Shown piece by piece: positions 1-12,400 of a stretch of DNA of 64,000 bases (position 1 is its first letter; each line of letters begins with the position of its first letter). Made by a program: the position numbers and the translations under genes. The notes beneath the pieces are model-generated. The model saw only the letters and a program-made list of their open reading frames with translations, ran no database searches and was not told the DNA's origin. Source of the stretch: Azolla caroliniana (lineage: Eukaryota > Polypodiophyta); contig JBHGNT010000021.1 of NCBI GenBank assembly GCA_043228905.1, positions 7,688,001 through 7,752,000 on the forward strand, written 5' to 3'.

Positions 1-117
1 CAACCTTCATTGATAAAGTTCTTGAACATCGAGAGTCACTACTCACTTTCAGACGTATCACATGAAATGTAATATTTTTAGTCTCATAGGTTATATTTGA
101 CCTCCGAAGACGATAAT

Positions 118-179
<62 letters not shown>

Positions 180-577
180 TCTCTCTCTCCTTCTCTCGAG
201 AGTTCTACACCTCCCTTAGTACTAATCCTCATCTTTTAGTACTAATTCCTTCTTTGTTTTAGTATTGTTCCTTACAATACTTCTCTGTCTTGGTACTGCT
301 CCTAACAGGTCTCTCGATCACCGACTAACCGCACTGGAGGGGGAGTACCAAAAAACAACAGTAATCATCGATGTCAAACAATAGTCGATCGATCGATCGA
401 AACTTATCAAAGGAGTCGAAGTACGATAGCAATTGTGCCGAGAGCCAAACAAGGAGCACAAAGTAAAGAAGGAGTCGAAAGCCAAACAACCAAAACAACT
501 CGAAAGCCGAATCAAAGTTTTTCGAAGATCAAACCGAACCAACGTTTTGACATTTGGAAGTTGTGTTCAAAGGAGGG
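1..577 (+). mobile_element. 3' internal remnant of a Ty1/Copia-like retrotransposon
   Basis: The stretch leads into the polypurine tract (about 569-577, caaaggaggg) that directly precedes an LTR beginning at 578, so it should be the 3' end of the internal region of a plus-strand element. I cannot recognise a reverse transcriptase or RNase H motif in it. A short open frame at 435-656 is lysine and glutamine rich and crosses into the LTR, so it is probably not a gene. A (CT)n tract lies at 122-177. The assignment rests on the polypurine tract and LTR only. Confidence 0.4.
122..177. repeat. (CT)n microsatellite
   Basis: Uninterrupted TC/CT dinucleotides for about 56 bp, followed by imperfect CT repeats to about 195. 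Confidence 0.95.
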
Positions 578-764
578 TGTTGAGAATCGAACTCAACCTC
601 CCATAGAGACAGTGTTCACACTACCCAATGGACATCATACTAGGCTAGATTTGTAATTAATAGAAAGGGCACTTGCCCTCGACTAGTTGGTATTTAAACC
701 AACTCTTTGTAACTTAGTTACTGCTGGAGGTAATTCTATCTTTTTACTAATACAGCTCCTTGGT

Positions 765-843
<79 letters not shown>

Positions 844-917
844 CTTACATGCACTCACACACCCACACATAGCTCGCTTCCGTTGCACAACACCACTTAT
901 GTCTCACCTTCTTTACA
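578..917 (+). mobile_element. Copia 3' LTR, TGTTGAGAATC family
   Basis: About 340 bp starting TGTTGAGAATC right after a polypurine tract and ending TTCTTTACA, so it has the TG...CA ends of an LTR. The same termini occur in the solo LTR at 27094-27468, which also carries a (CT)n tract in its 3' half followed by CA-rich sequence, so the two belong to one family. The (CT)n run at 769-841 is internal to this LTR. The matching 5' LTR lies outside the window. Confidence 0.6.
769..841. repeat. (CT)n microsatellite inside an LTR
   Basis: About 73 bp of perfect CT dinucleotides within the 578-917 LTR. The related solo LTR at 27094-27468 has a shorter CT run at the corresponding place, so the microsatellite belongs to the LTR family. 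Confidence 0.95.
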
Positions 918-2812
918 ATAGGCACAAAGATATGCAACTATATAATTGCTCTTAAAGTTACAATGGCAACAACATCATCATCAACCTAACTAGGTTACAA
1001 AGGTGAGTTTAAATACTAATTGACCCATGGCAACTACCCTTCCCATATTTACAAATATGGCCTAAACCTAGTTTGTCCAATGCGACAGTGTGAATATGTC
1101 CATTATGAACCCGTATTCGGCAGATAATGTGTTAAATGAGGGTAGTTAGGCCTCATATTTATAGCCAAACCTAAGGCCTCCAGGCCAGTTCACACTTGGC
1201 CCTTGTGGTTTGTCTCAATTCTTAGGATTAAAAGTAATCCTCCCTTCTTTACACTCTCGTTTAACCCTCGCACTTTATCCACGTGTATATAATACTACAG
1301 ACTATAGTCTACAATACAAACTTACCACTGAATAATTTATGGTCATGCCCATAACAAAGTAACTAACTTCACTCCTTATTATATTCACGAGAACAAACTC
1401 CAAAATGTCATGATAATCCTCTTTATACCAATTGCCTTCGGTTTCAAAATTTGCTTGATGAATTCTTCCTCTCACTGGGGTGACATTACAATCAATGGTC
1501 CATGTGACCCAATTAAGAAAAGTTTAATTGATTTACTACTTAATTCCTTTGTTTTTTCTTGTAGATTTGATCTAATATCCATGTGGGCTCACTACATGAG
1601 CGTCAAGATAATCCAACCACTTACAATTATGTACATCAAACAAATGGTAGCATGTCCCATTGAATATGTAGCCAACCACTACGCGAACAATGTTTTTGCC
1701 ATCTAGATTTTACCATTCGCGTTTTCAAACAATATGCATTGTTTTTTAACACTAGAAAGTATGAAACACAAGGCTTACTACCATGAAAGCCTTTGCACAA
1801 TATTTTATCCTCCAAGGCACAAATAGAACATCGATTTTTTACATCAACTTACATATGTATCCATGACCATGGTTTCGGCTTTTATAAAAGAGATAACTTG
1901 CACACACCATCAAGTAACCCTTTTTTTATTCATGTACACTATTTTGTTAGAGTAAGGCCATTGTTTTGTCTTGTCTTATCCCTCTTGCATATATAAACTT
2001 GATAGTTGGGTTAACTAATTGATTGGTAAAAAAAATTATCTAATACTAGTCGTGCAAATTTCAGAACTCGGGCCTATAACTAATGTTGAAAGTGTGAATC
2101 TAGCCACGGATAGATTAGGAAAAAGAAAATCTAAAAAATCATCATTCTTGTTATGATGAGAATTAAGATCATCCAAATAAGGGTTGTGTGTGTGTATGTG
2201 GAGATGCACTTTCATGTTTCTACATTTATATGAGCATGTGTTTCATATTTGTGTGTCAAGTTTGTTGGTACATAACACATCACTATTGGGAAACATTCTA
2301 ACAAAGTGATTATGAATTTGGTGCTTATTTTTGAAAGATCGAGCATATTTTTATCATTTTGTATACACACCAGCAACATGGTAGGAAGATTAAGCAATGT
2401 GTTACAAAAGAAAATATTTAGATGAGATCATACCTTAAAGTAAGAATATATGGAAACATATACATATATATAATGAATATAAAGAAGCTTCGTATATATA
2501 TAGGAGAAATATGTGATTGGTTAATGGTCATCAAAAGTCGTAACAGTCGCAACAAAAGTTATAGCTTTTATAAATGCGGTAGCTTAAGCCAGAATAAACA
2601 TGCTTCATTTATTAAAGAATGAAACAACATCAGTGGGCCAATGTCTTAGTGTTTTTTAATTTAAGGTAAATGCACTTGCAATCACGGAAGTTGTGGCTCT
2701 AATACCTTTTTAAGTATATGTATGCAACTCTTTCTCTTTTTGTCAAAATAAACTATAGTGGTATGAAGCCTAACCGATGTTTGATTGATTGAATGACTTA
2801 TTATAGGTCAAT

Positions 2813-2839
2813 GGGGGGGGGGGGGGGGGGGGGGGGGGG
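2813..2839. repeat. G27 homopolymer
   Basis: Twenty-seven consecutive G residues. The exact length may be affected by sequencing error. Confidence 0.9.
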
Positions 2840-3044
2840 TTACCTGTATTCGACAAGGGGGGACATAAGAGGACCTAGAAATGACGTGCATGTATTTTAA
2901 GGGGAGGTTCACAAATACCAACTAACATTCAATGTATATCCCCACTCCAACATATGCATTGTATCTTGAAACCTTTTTAATGTGTCCCTATAGAATCTAC
3001 TATGGGTTTCGAAGTCCACACTTTTGCCCTTTCCCTCTAGCACC

Positions 3045-3530
3045 TATCATAGACATGTCAATGGCATTGTTAGGTGACTACATTGGCACACCATAATGTC
3101 TAAGAGTGATGAATTACAAGCATAGGCCTTGCATAATCCCCTAAAGGAAGTGATTCCCCTCTATTCCAAAACAAATGGTAGAAACAACTTATGTACTTGA
3201 CATTATCCCTTCAAAGTTATCCTCGTGTTTATGTATCCACCTATTGTTCATTGTAAATTGAGTTTCTAAGGCTAAATACACAATTTACCACTTCCTTCTA
3301 GTAAATATCACGATTCACACATATGTCTATGGCATTAGTAGGTGACTACACATGTCGATGTCTAATAAATGTACATTATGAGCATAGTCCTCACACAACT
3401 CCCTTGAAGGAAGTGATCACTGCCATTCCAGAATTGGCATTGGAAACAACTTATGTACTTGATATTATCCCATCCCAAATCTCCTCGTGTTTGTATCTCC
3501 TTTTAACCCACGACTTCTTATGCAAATTGT
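3045..3530. repeat. Diverged tandem duplication, offset about 266 bp
   Basis: The segment starting near 3055 (atgtcaatggcattgttagg) recurs near 3321 as a slightly changed copy. Both copies go on through a shared track that includes acaacttatgtacttga and tcctcgtgttt. Many substitutions separate them, so the duplication is old. Confidence 0.75.
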
Positions 3531-6500
3531 ACTAGCCCAACTTTACTACAAATTAGGATTATAGGTTGACATAAATTGGTTATAGTTAAATCTTTGGGAA
3601 TTAGCCCAAATCTAGTCCTTTCATGAAGAGAATTTGTGTATCATGTGGGGGGATAAAAGAGGCAACCTTGACAAAATTGTCCATCAATAAATTTTCAACA
3701 AGGTGGACAAGGAATCATAACATTTGTTTCTTTATGGAGTTTTAGGTTGTTGCCTTTATGTAGAGGTATTCAGGTCAAACAAAATATATTTTATTGACCA
3801 TAGTCCAAATTTTAGTTGCTTTATTGAGGTTGGTTGTTAAGTCACCTTCAATCCTGGGTGGTAGTGATTTATAACAATTCAATTCCATGTGTATATATGC
3901 GATGCATTTATATAATGGGAAACCTCCATACCGTAAATGGGCTCCAATGAGATGATGTCGGGAGAAGCATTCGGCTCTCTAATTCATTTATGACATGATA
4001 TTGATGAGCCAAGTGTGGAACCATGCATACTTGGCACTAGGTATGAGGTGGTGTTCCTGAGTCATGAAGTTGGTTGGACTATAGGTGCCTAACATGTAAC
4101 GCTTCTATTATCTAAATGGCTATACTTAAATGGGGAACCATTTTGTTAAGCACATGACCAATGCTTGGATGGGCAATCTCTCACGATAGTATGGGAAACC
4201 ATTTTGTTTAAGCTTTATTTTGTTATAATGGAATTCTCACGATCTCATAATACAATTAAGTATGGAATGCCATGAATATATTTGGTATACAATCACATTA
4301 TTACATACTTTTTTGTGTGTGGAAGGTGTATATAGTGAAGGGTGTATCGAGTCATTTATAAAATCATCGTATCAAACTTTATACATTGTATCAAACTCTT
4401 CTCATTTTATGGTGTTGAAAATCATCACGAGATCTCATTTCATAATGGTGATAATATTCCTATCATGGCCCCATGTCATACCGTGTTTTCATGGTCATGC
4501 ACCTAAATGCTCAAGAATCGATGCAAATATGTAGATATACGAGGCCTATGCACATGGTACAAAAGAAGTGAGACATACAATATCCTAATATACATATTTG
4601 TCGTTTTCTTGATCTAGGCCCATGTGCTGTCTTTCTTGATTCGTATCGACAATTAATTGATTGAAACATTATTGTTTAAATTAGGGTAAAAAACAAAATT
4701 GGGCAACATATTAGGTGTATTGATAACATCGCCAAATGCCGTGTAGATTTACAATATATATAAATAGGGGAAATATCAAATTTTGGTAGTATTGACTCTA
4801 GTCTACATAATTTCGTTAATGCCCGCATGCACCCTTGCCAATTTTATTGCATGGTTTTCACTTATTGTAATCTAGCACTTACTTGGATTATTAACCAAAT
4901 CAAGCTTGAACGTAATAAAACATTTAAATGTGATGAATACGTTGATTTTGATGATAAACTTTACAATATATTTAAGAACGAGATACCCGTAATAACAAAG
5001 ACAAGGATAGAAATTTAATTCATTGAATGGGGTTGCCATTTAGAACCCATAATCCATTGTTCTAGTTTACTTTTGTCCTTGTCTACAAAAGTATAGCTTA
5101 CAATCAATTACCTCTTGTGTTACTTAAGCACTACAATGTCCAATAAGAATAAGTCATTACGTGATCAAGAGGAAACAACCAAACTTCGTAAGACATGTCG
5201 TGTTGCATAAAACAACGTACTAAGGATGTATTTCACTTTCGAGTGGATGGTTTACAATTTCGTTTATTGGCTTTGAGCTAAGACATTGTTCTTGAGGTAA
5301 CAACTTGTTCTCACTCTCTCATTGATTGATTTCAAAATCATTATTGAAAATATATCTATATATATGAGGGGTATATGTACTTATACAAGAAAGAGGTGTG
5401 TGTGTGCGTGTGCGTGTGCGTGAGTGTGAATCCGTTTACAACTTAAATAGGATATTCACTTAGACTTAGATTGTGACACGATCACAATGTACGTGTTCCT
5501 TTTTGAAAACATTTATTATGTGTATTGTGTGTAAAGAAATAAATTAATAGAGTTGGTGGGAGCAAGTAGAATTGTAATAACATCTATGAGTACGTTAGTT
5601 TGGCCTATGGGAACAAAACAACTCAATCGCTTGTTCCATAATTGAAAAGAGAAAAAACCCCTAAATAAAAAGGAAGAAAGCGAGAATGGATGGAAGGGGC
5701 AAGCCAATGTCAATGACCTTGCTCTGTTCTAACGGTTTTGGGGGTGCCCTATTGTTGAATGTGGTTTATCTAAGCCTTTGGAACTTCTCGAGGATGAAAT
5801 CCAAAAACTTGCAATTCTCAAATTGCGTGACACATTGCAACAATCCAAATCCTTCAAAAGTACACTTTAGTATTCATCTCCCATACCATAGCATTTAGAG
5901 CATCCACAAAAGGTAATATTTCTCTAACGATATCTCCCTTCCACGTACTTGTCATAACTTGCAGTTAATTGTAGGTTTCTTTGTGAATCCATGTGTACAT
6001 GACAGACAATGAAATTGACGAGATATAGCTTGAGAAAGTGGTTTTGATTATTTGTCATCATCATCCCATTGGAATTTGGGAGTTTAACCAACATCCTCTT
6101 GTTGTTTGGTCTTAATATGTAAACTTTTATCACCTACTTGTGTCTTGTTGGGCCTAACTCAAGGAAATCCAAGTTGTAATATAATGACGTGAAACAAAGT
6201 TATAACTTATCATACAAGAGCCCTATGTACAATCTCCCTCCGAATTATTGTGTTAGCCATCGCACAAAAAAGGTCAAATTGTGTTGTATTAAAAAAGATG
6301 AGGCTGGAAAAGATTCGTTGACTTTCCATGAACATTGCTTTAATTGTACATAACCTATTTCTAGACGAAACTAAAGAAAACAAGACCCTACTGTTTTTAT
6401 CAATGCAATATTTAGAAACAATCCTATTACCTAATATCCCAAAATATAAGTCCTTCATTCGGTATTCATCATCACTGACCCATTGTTGCTACAATCTCCA

Positions 6501-8559
6501 TGTGCATGCAACCAATGGATGTGTTGCCCGTCACATAAACTCGATGTTAGCCAATAGAAATAACAAAGGTTCCCATATATAACCACAATTTACAAGCACG
6601 ATCCTGCTTGAGGAAATTGCCTCTTATATGGTGCTAATAGTTAATATTGTTGGATGAGTTAATATCTTAATATCTGCTCACTTCACCTAGTGTGTCATTG
6701 TTACTAAGACTCGGTTGCCAATTCATCATGTAAATATTATATTAGGACCTTAACATTGATCCTCATAATGAGAAATTTTGGTGGCATTATTGACAACAAT
6801 GAATCCATGAAAATATCAAAAGGTTACACAAATTTGTTCACTTAAATGGACGATGGATAATCATATATCTTTTACAAACAACATTAAAGTAATGATCTAT
6901 ACATTAGGTGCGCACACTATTTTATTGGCAAAGCAATCAATGGTAGTTAGGAATGTTGTCAAAGAACGATTGAACTCGTGATCCCTGTAGTTGCATGTTT
7001 TGTGATTACTTCTTAAGAGACTACTAAAGAGTGGTTACACTCTTTGCCATTAGGGACTAGTAGTAGCAGTTGAAACTTTGTTGGGAATTGAAAGAAAATG
7101 TCATTTAACATTCGTTACATTAACGAGGTTGCTAAGTTTGGGAGCTAACATAACATTTGCCACCTATTCAATGAAGGATTTGTGCATATGCATGTGTATA
7201 ACATGACTTCTCCCTAATATATGTGCGTGTATAACATGCACATCTATGGGTTTGTTCAATACTAGAGCGCCTTCAATATTTTTTAAGATTACTTTGTAGC
7301 TTTAATTATACCAAATTGGGCTATTATTTATCGCAAATTGATTGGCATGATGCTCATGACATTATGGAACGTCATAGGCAACATGTGCCTCGTAAAAAAT
7401 GTTAATGTATTGTATACATGATTGACATTCCTAATGAAAAAGGTTGACAAACATGTGTCACATCAAGAGGAGGAAACTTTGGAATGTATCAACGACAAGG
7501 TTTAACGATGTAAATCACATAAAATACTCATGGTGGAGCCAATCCCTAGCAATATCTCAAAACCTCGATTCAAGACATAATTTGGGTATTGGACAACAAT
7601 GAGGTGAATCCCGTTTCTTAGGTGCTTTAGCTAACACATAATAGTGTGACAATTTGCACCCGATCAACTAGTAACTCGTGTCAGTTTTGAAAACGAGAAG
7701 AACATATATTATTGGACCCAATTTCTACCTATAAAAGGAACCTAATCAACACGTGCCATGTTTAAACATTAAGAATTATACAAAATATACTAGAAAGTTC
7801 TGGAGACAAAACTAATGAGATAAAAAATATTGAATTTCTGAGGTATCCTTTAGGAGATCACTCCCATCCCATTGGGACACCAAATATTCCATGGGGTCAA
7901 TGTTTGATTCCTTTCTTCTACGACTATATGACACTGCGTTCTAAGTGAATGGAGATTAACAATGGTGATTTATAAGACGATTTTGTTGAATTAAGGTTGC
8001 AACGTCATGTAAATAAACATTGATTGTGGAAAGGTAAAGTCGAGTCATAACAATTCCATGTTAGTGTTTGAAGGACAAGTTATTTTGAAGGCTCCCATCA
8101 CTTGAATATGGTGTGAATCGCAATACACTTCTTCGGCTCTCCAAAGATCTTTGTGCAATGTACAAAAGTGATAAAAAATGCACAGTGGCAACGAGCAAGA
8201 GACACCATCAAATTACTTGGTCATACCAATTACTGAAGCCACTTTTCTGAAGCGATGGAGCACTGGAAGGTGTTGATGAAGACCATATAACAGGGTAGGA
8301 GAGTTCATGTCTAGAGTCGTGGTGTCAAGGCAGTTTGTACATTGCCTGCGTTGTTTGGGAACTCGTCGGGGTTGAGAGGAAATTTCCAAAGCGGGATCTG
8401 GCGGGGTGTTTGAGAAAGTGTGGGCGGGGGGGCGTGATTGATGAAGGGATGGGCGAGCAGGGTGTGTCGGGATGCATGTGTGGATGGGGCGAGGAGACAA
8501 AGAGATAGAGAAAGACTCGTGATGTGGTCGAGGTTAGGGAGACAAAGATAGAGAGTAAG

Positions 8560-8850
8560 CCATGGGCATGTGCTTGGGCATGGACGGCATATGCATGTGC
8601 ATGGACGGCATGTGCATGTGCGTGGTCATTAATGGCATGTGCATAGGCATGTGCTTGAGCATGGTCACTCATGGCATGGGCATGGATGATATAATATGCA
8701 TGTGCTTGAGTATGGTCATTGATGGCAAATGCACGTGCGTGGGCATGTGCATGGGCATGGTCATTGATGGCATGAGCATTGGCATGGGCATGGATGGCAT
8801 ATGCATGTGCGCGGACATGTGCTTGAGCATATATGTATGTCCATTGATGG
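8560..8850. repeat. GCATGT/GCATGG hexamer-like minisatellite
   Basis: About 290 bp built from variants of GCATGTGCATGG and GCATGGTCATTGATG. The lack of stops gives spurious frames on both strands (Met-Cys/Gly on plus, His-Ala on minus). I regard these as artefacts of the repeat, not genes. It lies about 600 bp upstream of the O-fucosyltransferase start. Confidence 0.85.
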
Positions 8851-8879
8851 GCATGGGGAAGCATTTCGGACAAAAGCAA

Positions 8880-9077
8880 AAAACAGAATGAAAAAGAAAA
8901 GAAAGAAAAAGAAGAAATGTTTGGGAGCAGAAAAAGCGAGAAGGAAAAGAGACACAGACACAGACACAGAGATGGTGATGGTGGTGATGATGATGATGAT
9001 GATGATGAGGACATATTAATGTCCACCGAGCAGAGAATAGTAGAAAGAAACAGAGAAGAGAAAAGAAGAGAAGAGAT

Positions 9078-9109
<32 letters not shown>

Positions 9110-9433
9110 AGAGAGATCATCACTTTCTGGATGCAGCCTGGAATTGCCTGCACTGGATCTGTTCTTAATGCCATCTCCGCCCAGCATCTATCTCTAAGGT
9201 TTCCTGCCATCTCCAGAGATAGCTGATCACACAGAGGAACAATAGAGAAGGCAAAGACTGAAAGACAAGGTAAAAAAAGACAGGAAAGGAAGAGGGCGAC
9301 AGAGATCGGTGGGGGATTCGGTTCTATTTTCTCTCCATTGATGTGAGAAAGAAAGAAAGAAAGAAGAGGGAGAGAGATTCCTTCTGCAGGTAGGTTTAGG
9401 TGGGTGGGGGTGGGGGGGTTTGATTCTCAACCA
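8880..9433 (+). promoter_or_regulatory. Purine-rich upstream/leader region of the O-fucosyltransferase gene
   Basis: The segment before the start codon is rich in GA, with (GATG)n at about 8970-9008, (GATA)n at 9079-9108 and (GAAA)n near 9348-9365. GA/CT-rich leaders are common in plant genes. No clear TATA box or transcription start can be set. The minus-strand frames here are complements of these repeats. Confidence 0.4.
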
Positions 9434-9448
9434 ATGGCATTCCGATGA
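9434..9448 (+). CDS. Four-codon upstream ORF overlapping the main start
   Basis: ATG GCA TTC CGA TGA. Its TGA (9446-9448) overlaps the ATG of the main frame (9445-9447) as ATGA. If the leader extends this far and 9445 is the true start, this short uORF would force termination-reinitiation. If translation begins at the in-frame ATG at 9508, the uORF ends 59 bp before it. Confidence 0.35.
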   Translation: MAFR

Positions 9449-12400
9449 CGACAAAGCAGACACAGACACATACTCAGACTCAGAAGAAGGAAGAGATTCT
9501 TCTTCCTATGCGAGCATATGTCAGATTTCCAGCAGGACAGCACCTTAATGTCCCATCGCCCCCTTCATCACCACGTATTTCTTCGCCTCGCTATCGATAT
9601 GGGCGAACAAGAAGCAGCAATATTATGCAACACCAACAACAAGGTGGATACTTGCCCTCTGTTTCTTCTTCTTCTTCTTCTTCCTCTAATGCTACCACCG
9701 CCAATTTTTCTCACCATCAAGGAATATTCTCGGGTTCCGCCTTCATACGCAGCACGCGGACATTTTTGCAAAGATTCACTTACCTCATCTTGTCTCTTCT
9801 GTTGAAGAGACATGTGGTATTCCTTATTGCTCCACTTGTCTACATCTCCGGAATGCTTTACATGGGTACGATTCCTATGGAATCGCCTGTGATCGTTCCA
9901 ATCTCTTCTCCACCCCCGGGGTCGGTCTACCGGAGTCACGAAGTCTTTCACAACCTATGGCCTGAGATGAAAAATTCGAATAGTTCTTTCCTGGTAAGCA
10001 AGATTCTCTATTATCACGTGGTATCGGTATCATTATTAGAACTCCTAATCAAGAGGTCAGTATCAATTAGCAAATAGTTGATGGAAATGTGGAGATTTAA
10101 GGCTAGCATAGCACTGTAGCATGAGGTGATGGTGATCAGCTCCTTTGCACGTTGTCGCCAGAAGAGTATGAGCCCATTTATGAGATGAATATAGTCAAGA
10201 AGTAATGCACAAGTGTAGGTGACCCTTCAAATAACTCTTGAACCCTAACTATTATGCAGGAGTCGGGACAATGTCATATCCAGACCATATATATCAAGAT
10301 CATGAGTGCCCCTGATTAGTGATTAGCCTTGATTTGACTACCAATTACATGTTTGTAGTGATCAGATATTTGTTGGGGGTCTAGGACATAATGGGCCGAT
10401 ATTTTTATGGCTTTCGCTACAAAATAATGGGCCATGCAATTTTATGGATTAGAGGGAATGTGCTTATGGTTCATAAGTACTCATCATCTTTTCCCAACTG
10501 TTAAGCTTCTGGTATCAACCAGAAGAGACAAGAGTGATATTTTTAAATCTTTATTATCCTTGAGTTCGTTCCACTAATGTTGCCACAAACCACGGTCCAA
10601 AACTTATACACATGTGTATGCAAAGATGTCTTAATTTTTTCTGCAGGTGTCCATTAATAACGCATTCAAAAACTCAACTGCCAATCTCAAGTTAAGAAAT
10701 GTGGATGTATCAAATGTATTGTGAAGCTAGCTTTAAGGAGCCAAGTATTCTGAAATGTAAATAAGTGCCAACTGATTAAGAATGTACAAACACCTCCCAA
10801 GAAAACTTCGGGATAAAATCGCGTAAACTACTGTTATCAAAAAGCTTCAAAATGAAACTTAGATGTTGAAATATCTAAATGAATATGAATGCACGGTGGT
10901 TTGGAGACTGCAGATGCCATATAATTTGAAATAAAGGCCCGAATATATCGAAAAATGACATTTTGAAATAAAGGTTGAATTTCACATAAATTTGTCTTTT
11001 GATAGTGAAACAATAGCTCTTCTAGATGTTTTTGAATCTGTTGACATGCTATTGTATCTTGTAATGGAAAAAATGGGTGGCTTATTATAGGTGTGCCATT
11101 TAAAGAGGTGCAATTTTTTTTGATTATTGCAGATATGTTTATTTGTTGTTCATTATGATAATGCATTATCTATTCATAATTTACACATAAGAGGACTTTG
11201 TTGCATAACCATGACTATATTCAGAGAATCCTATTTATTTTTACAGCTAACAGAAGCATGGCATCAAACAAAAGAAAAGGAGGATTGGAAACCTTGTCTT
11301 AATAGTCTAGTTCCTTCCAAAGGTAAAGTAACTGCTTTTACAAACATAATTAGAAAATATGAAATCAAGGATTTTTTGTTAGAGTGAAAAATTTCATACT
11401 AGTTCATGGCTATTTAGGTTTGCAAGAGTCAAACGGTTTTATCATTATTGAAGCAAATGGTGGTTTGAACCAGCAGCGGTCCTCGGTATTTTGCAACCCA
11501 GATTTACTATTTTTGGACCTTTATGTTTTCAAATGAAGTTCCACTGAGTTGTGAATCACCTTTTTGAATGTTTAGATTTGCAATGCTGTTGCAGTCGCTG
11601 GACTTTTGAATGCAACTCTTGTTGTACCCAGCTTTCATTTGAACAGTGTATGGCAGGATCCAAGGTGAGATACCAATTGGTAATTTCCATATTTATTCTT
11701 TATTTGTTTTTGATGTTTTGGTTGGTGTGTTTCTTTATTTTTCTACACTTCGCTGGGCTCACAATGCATGAGTTTGATTGGTTCCCCACTCCTCAGCCTA
11801 CAAGAGAGTCACCCTTGTAAACTTTCCTCTACATGCCCATAATGTTAAACACCATAGTTGTGGCCATGTGGATATCTTATACCCTCTCTTTGGAGTTATG
11901 CATTCCCCTTTTTGTCACTGAAGATAAGGAAAATCAGCAAATGAAGTTGAATTGTGTAATATGGCCCATAGTTGATACTTTGAACACAAATTTATAGACT
12001 TTGGAATGTAGCTTATAGTTGATGTTGATCAGAAAAAAGTGGTTCTCTTAGGTCCACAGTGACACATTTAAAGCACGACGAAGCAAAATACTACCTAAGT
12101 TGAGATGCAGCTATACAGAGCCAAATATGCTGGTAGGAGGCAAGAGTAATGCTGCAGTGGGCAGCCTTGTTATAGTTTGAAGTCACGAAGAGATGAAGAT
12201 GAGAAGGAAGAATCAGCTTGACAGGCGGAGTTTACAATTTTTTTTCCGCAGAAAACTTATTTAATTTCTTTAATAGTTTCCATCATTGATGCAAATAATG
12301 CCTAAATATTCACGTTAACAATCACATACCTCAGAATGCTGTTGATTCCACAAGAAACTATGTAAAAATGGAGATCATCACAGGATGACGTGAGTGGTTC

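Larger units (their letters stand above)
918..8559. other. AT-rich intergenic DNA, no gene recognised
   Basis: About 7.6 kb with only short open frames (under 100 codons) scattered on both strands and no family motif that I can recognise. It contains a homopolymer of 27 G at 2813-2839, a diverged tandem duplication near 3045-3530 and a (GT)-rich stretch near 5395-5425. It reads like old, decayed repeat DNA. Confidence 0.6.

Noticed and set aside
1410-1706. 98-codon plus frame
   Set aside because: No motif recognised and no codon or splice context; likely chance in AT-rich decayed DNA.
8325-9187. Long minus-strand frames (233 and 172 codons) rich in His-Ala or Met-Pro
   Set aside because: They are translations of the GCATGT/GCATGG minisatellite and the GATG/GATA tracts, with no domain and frames open on both strands at once.
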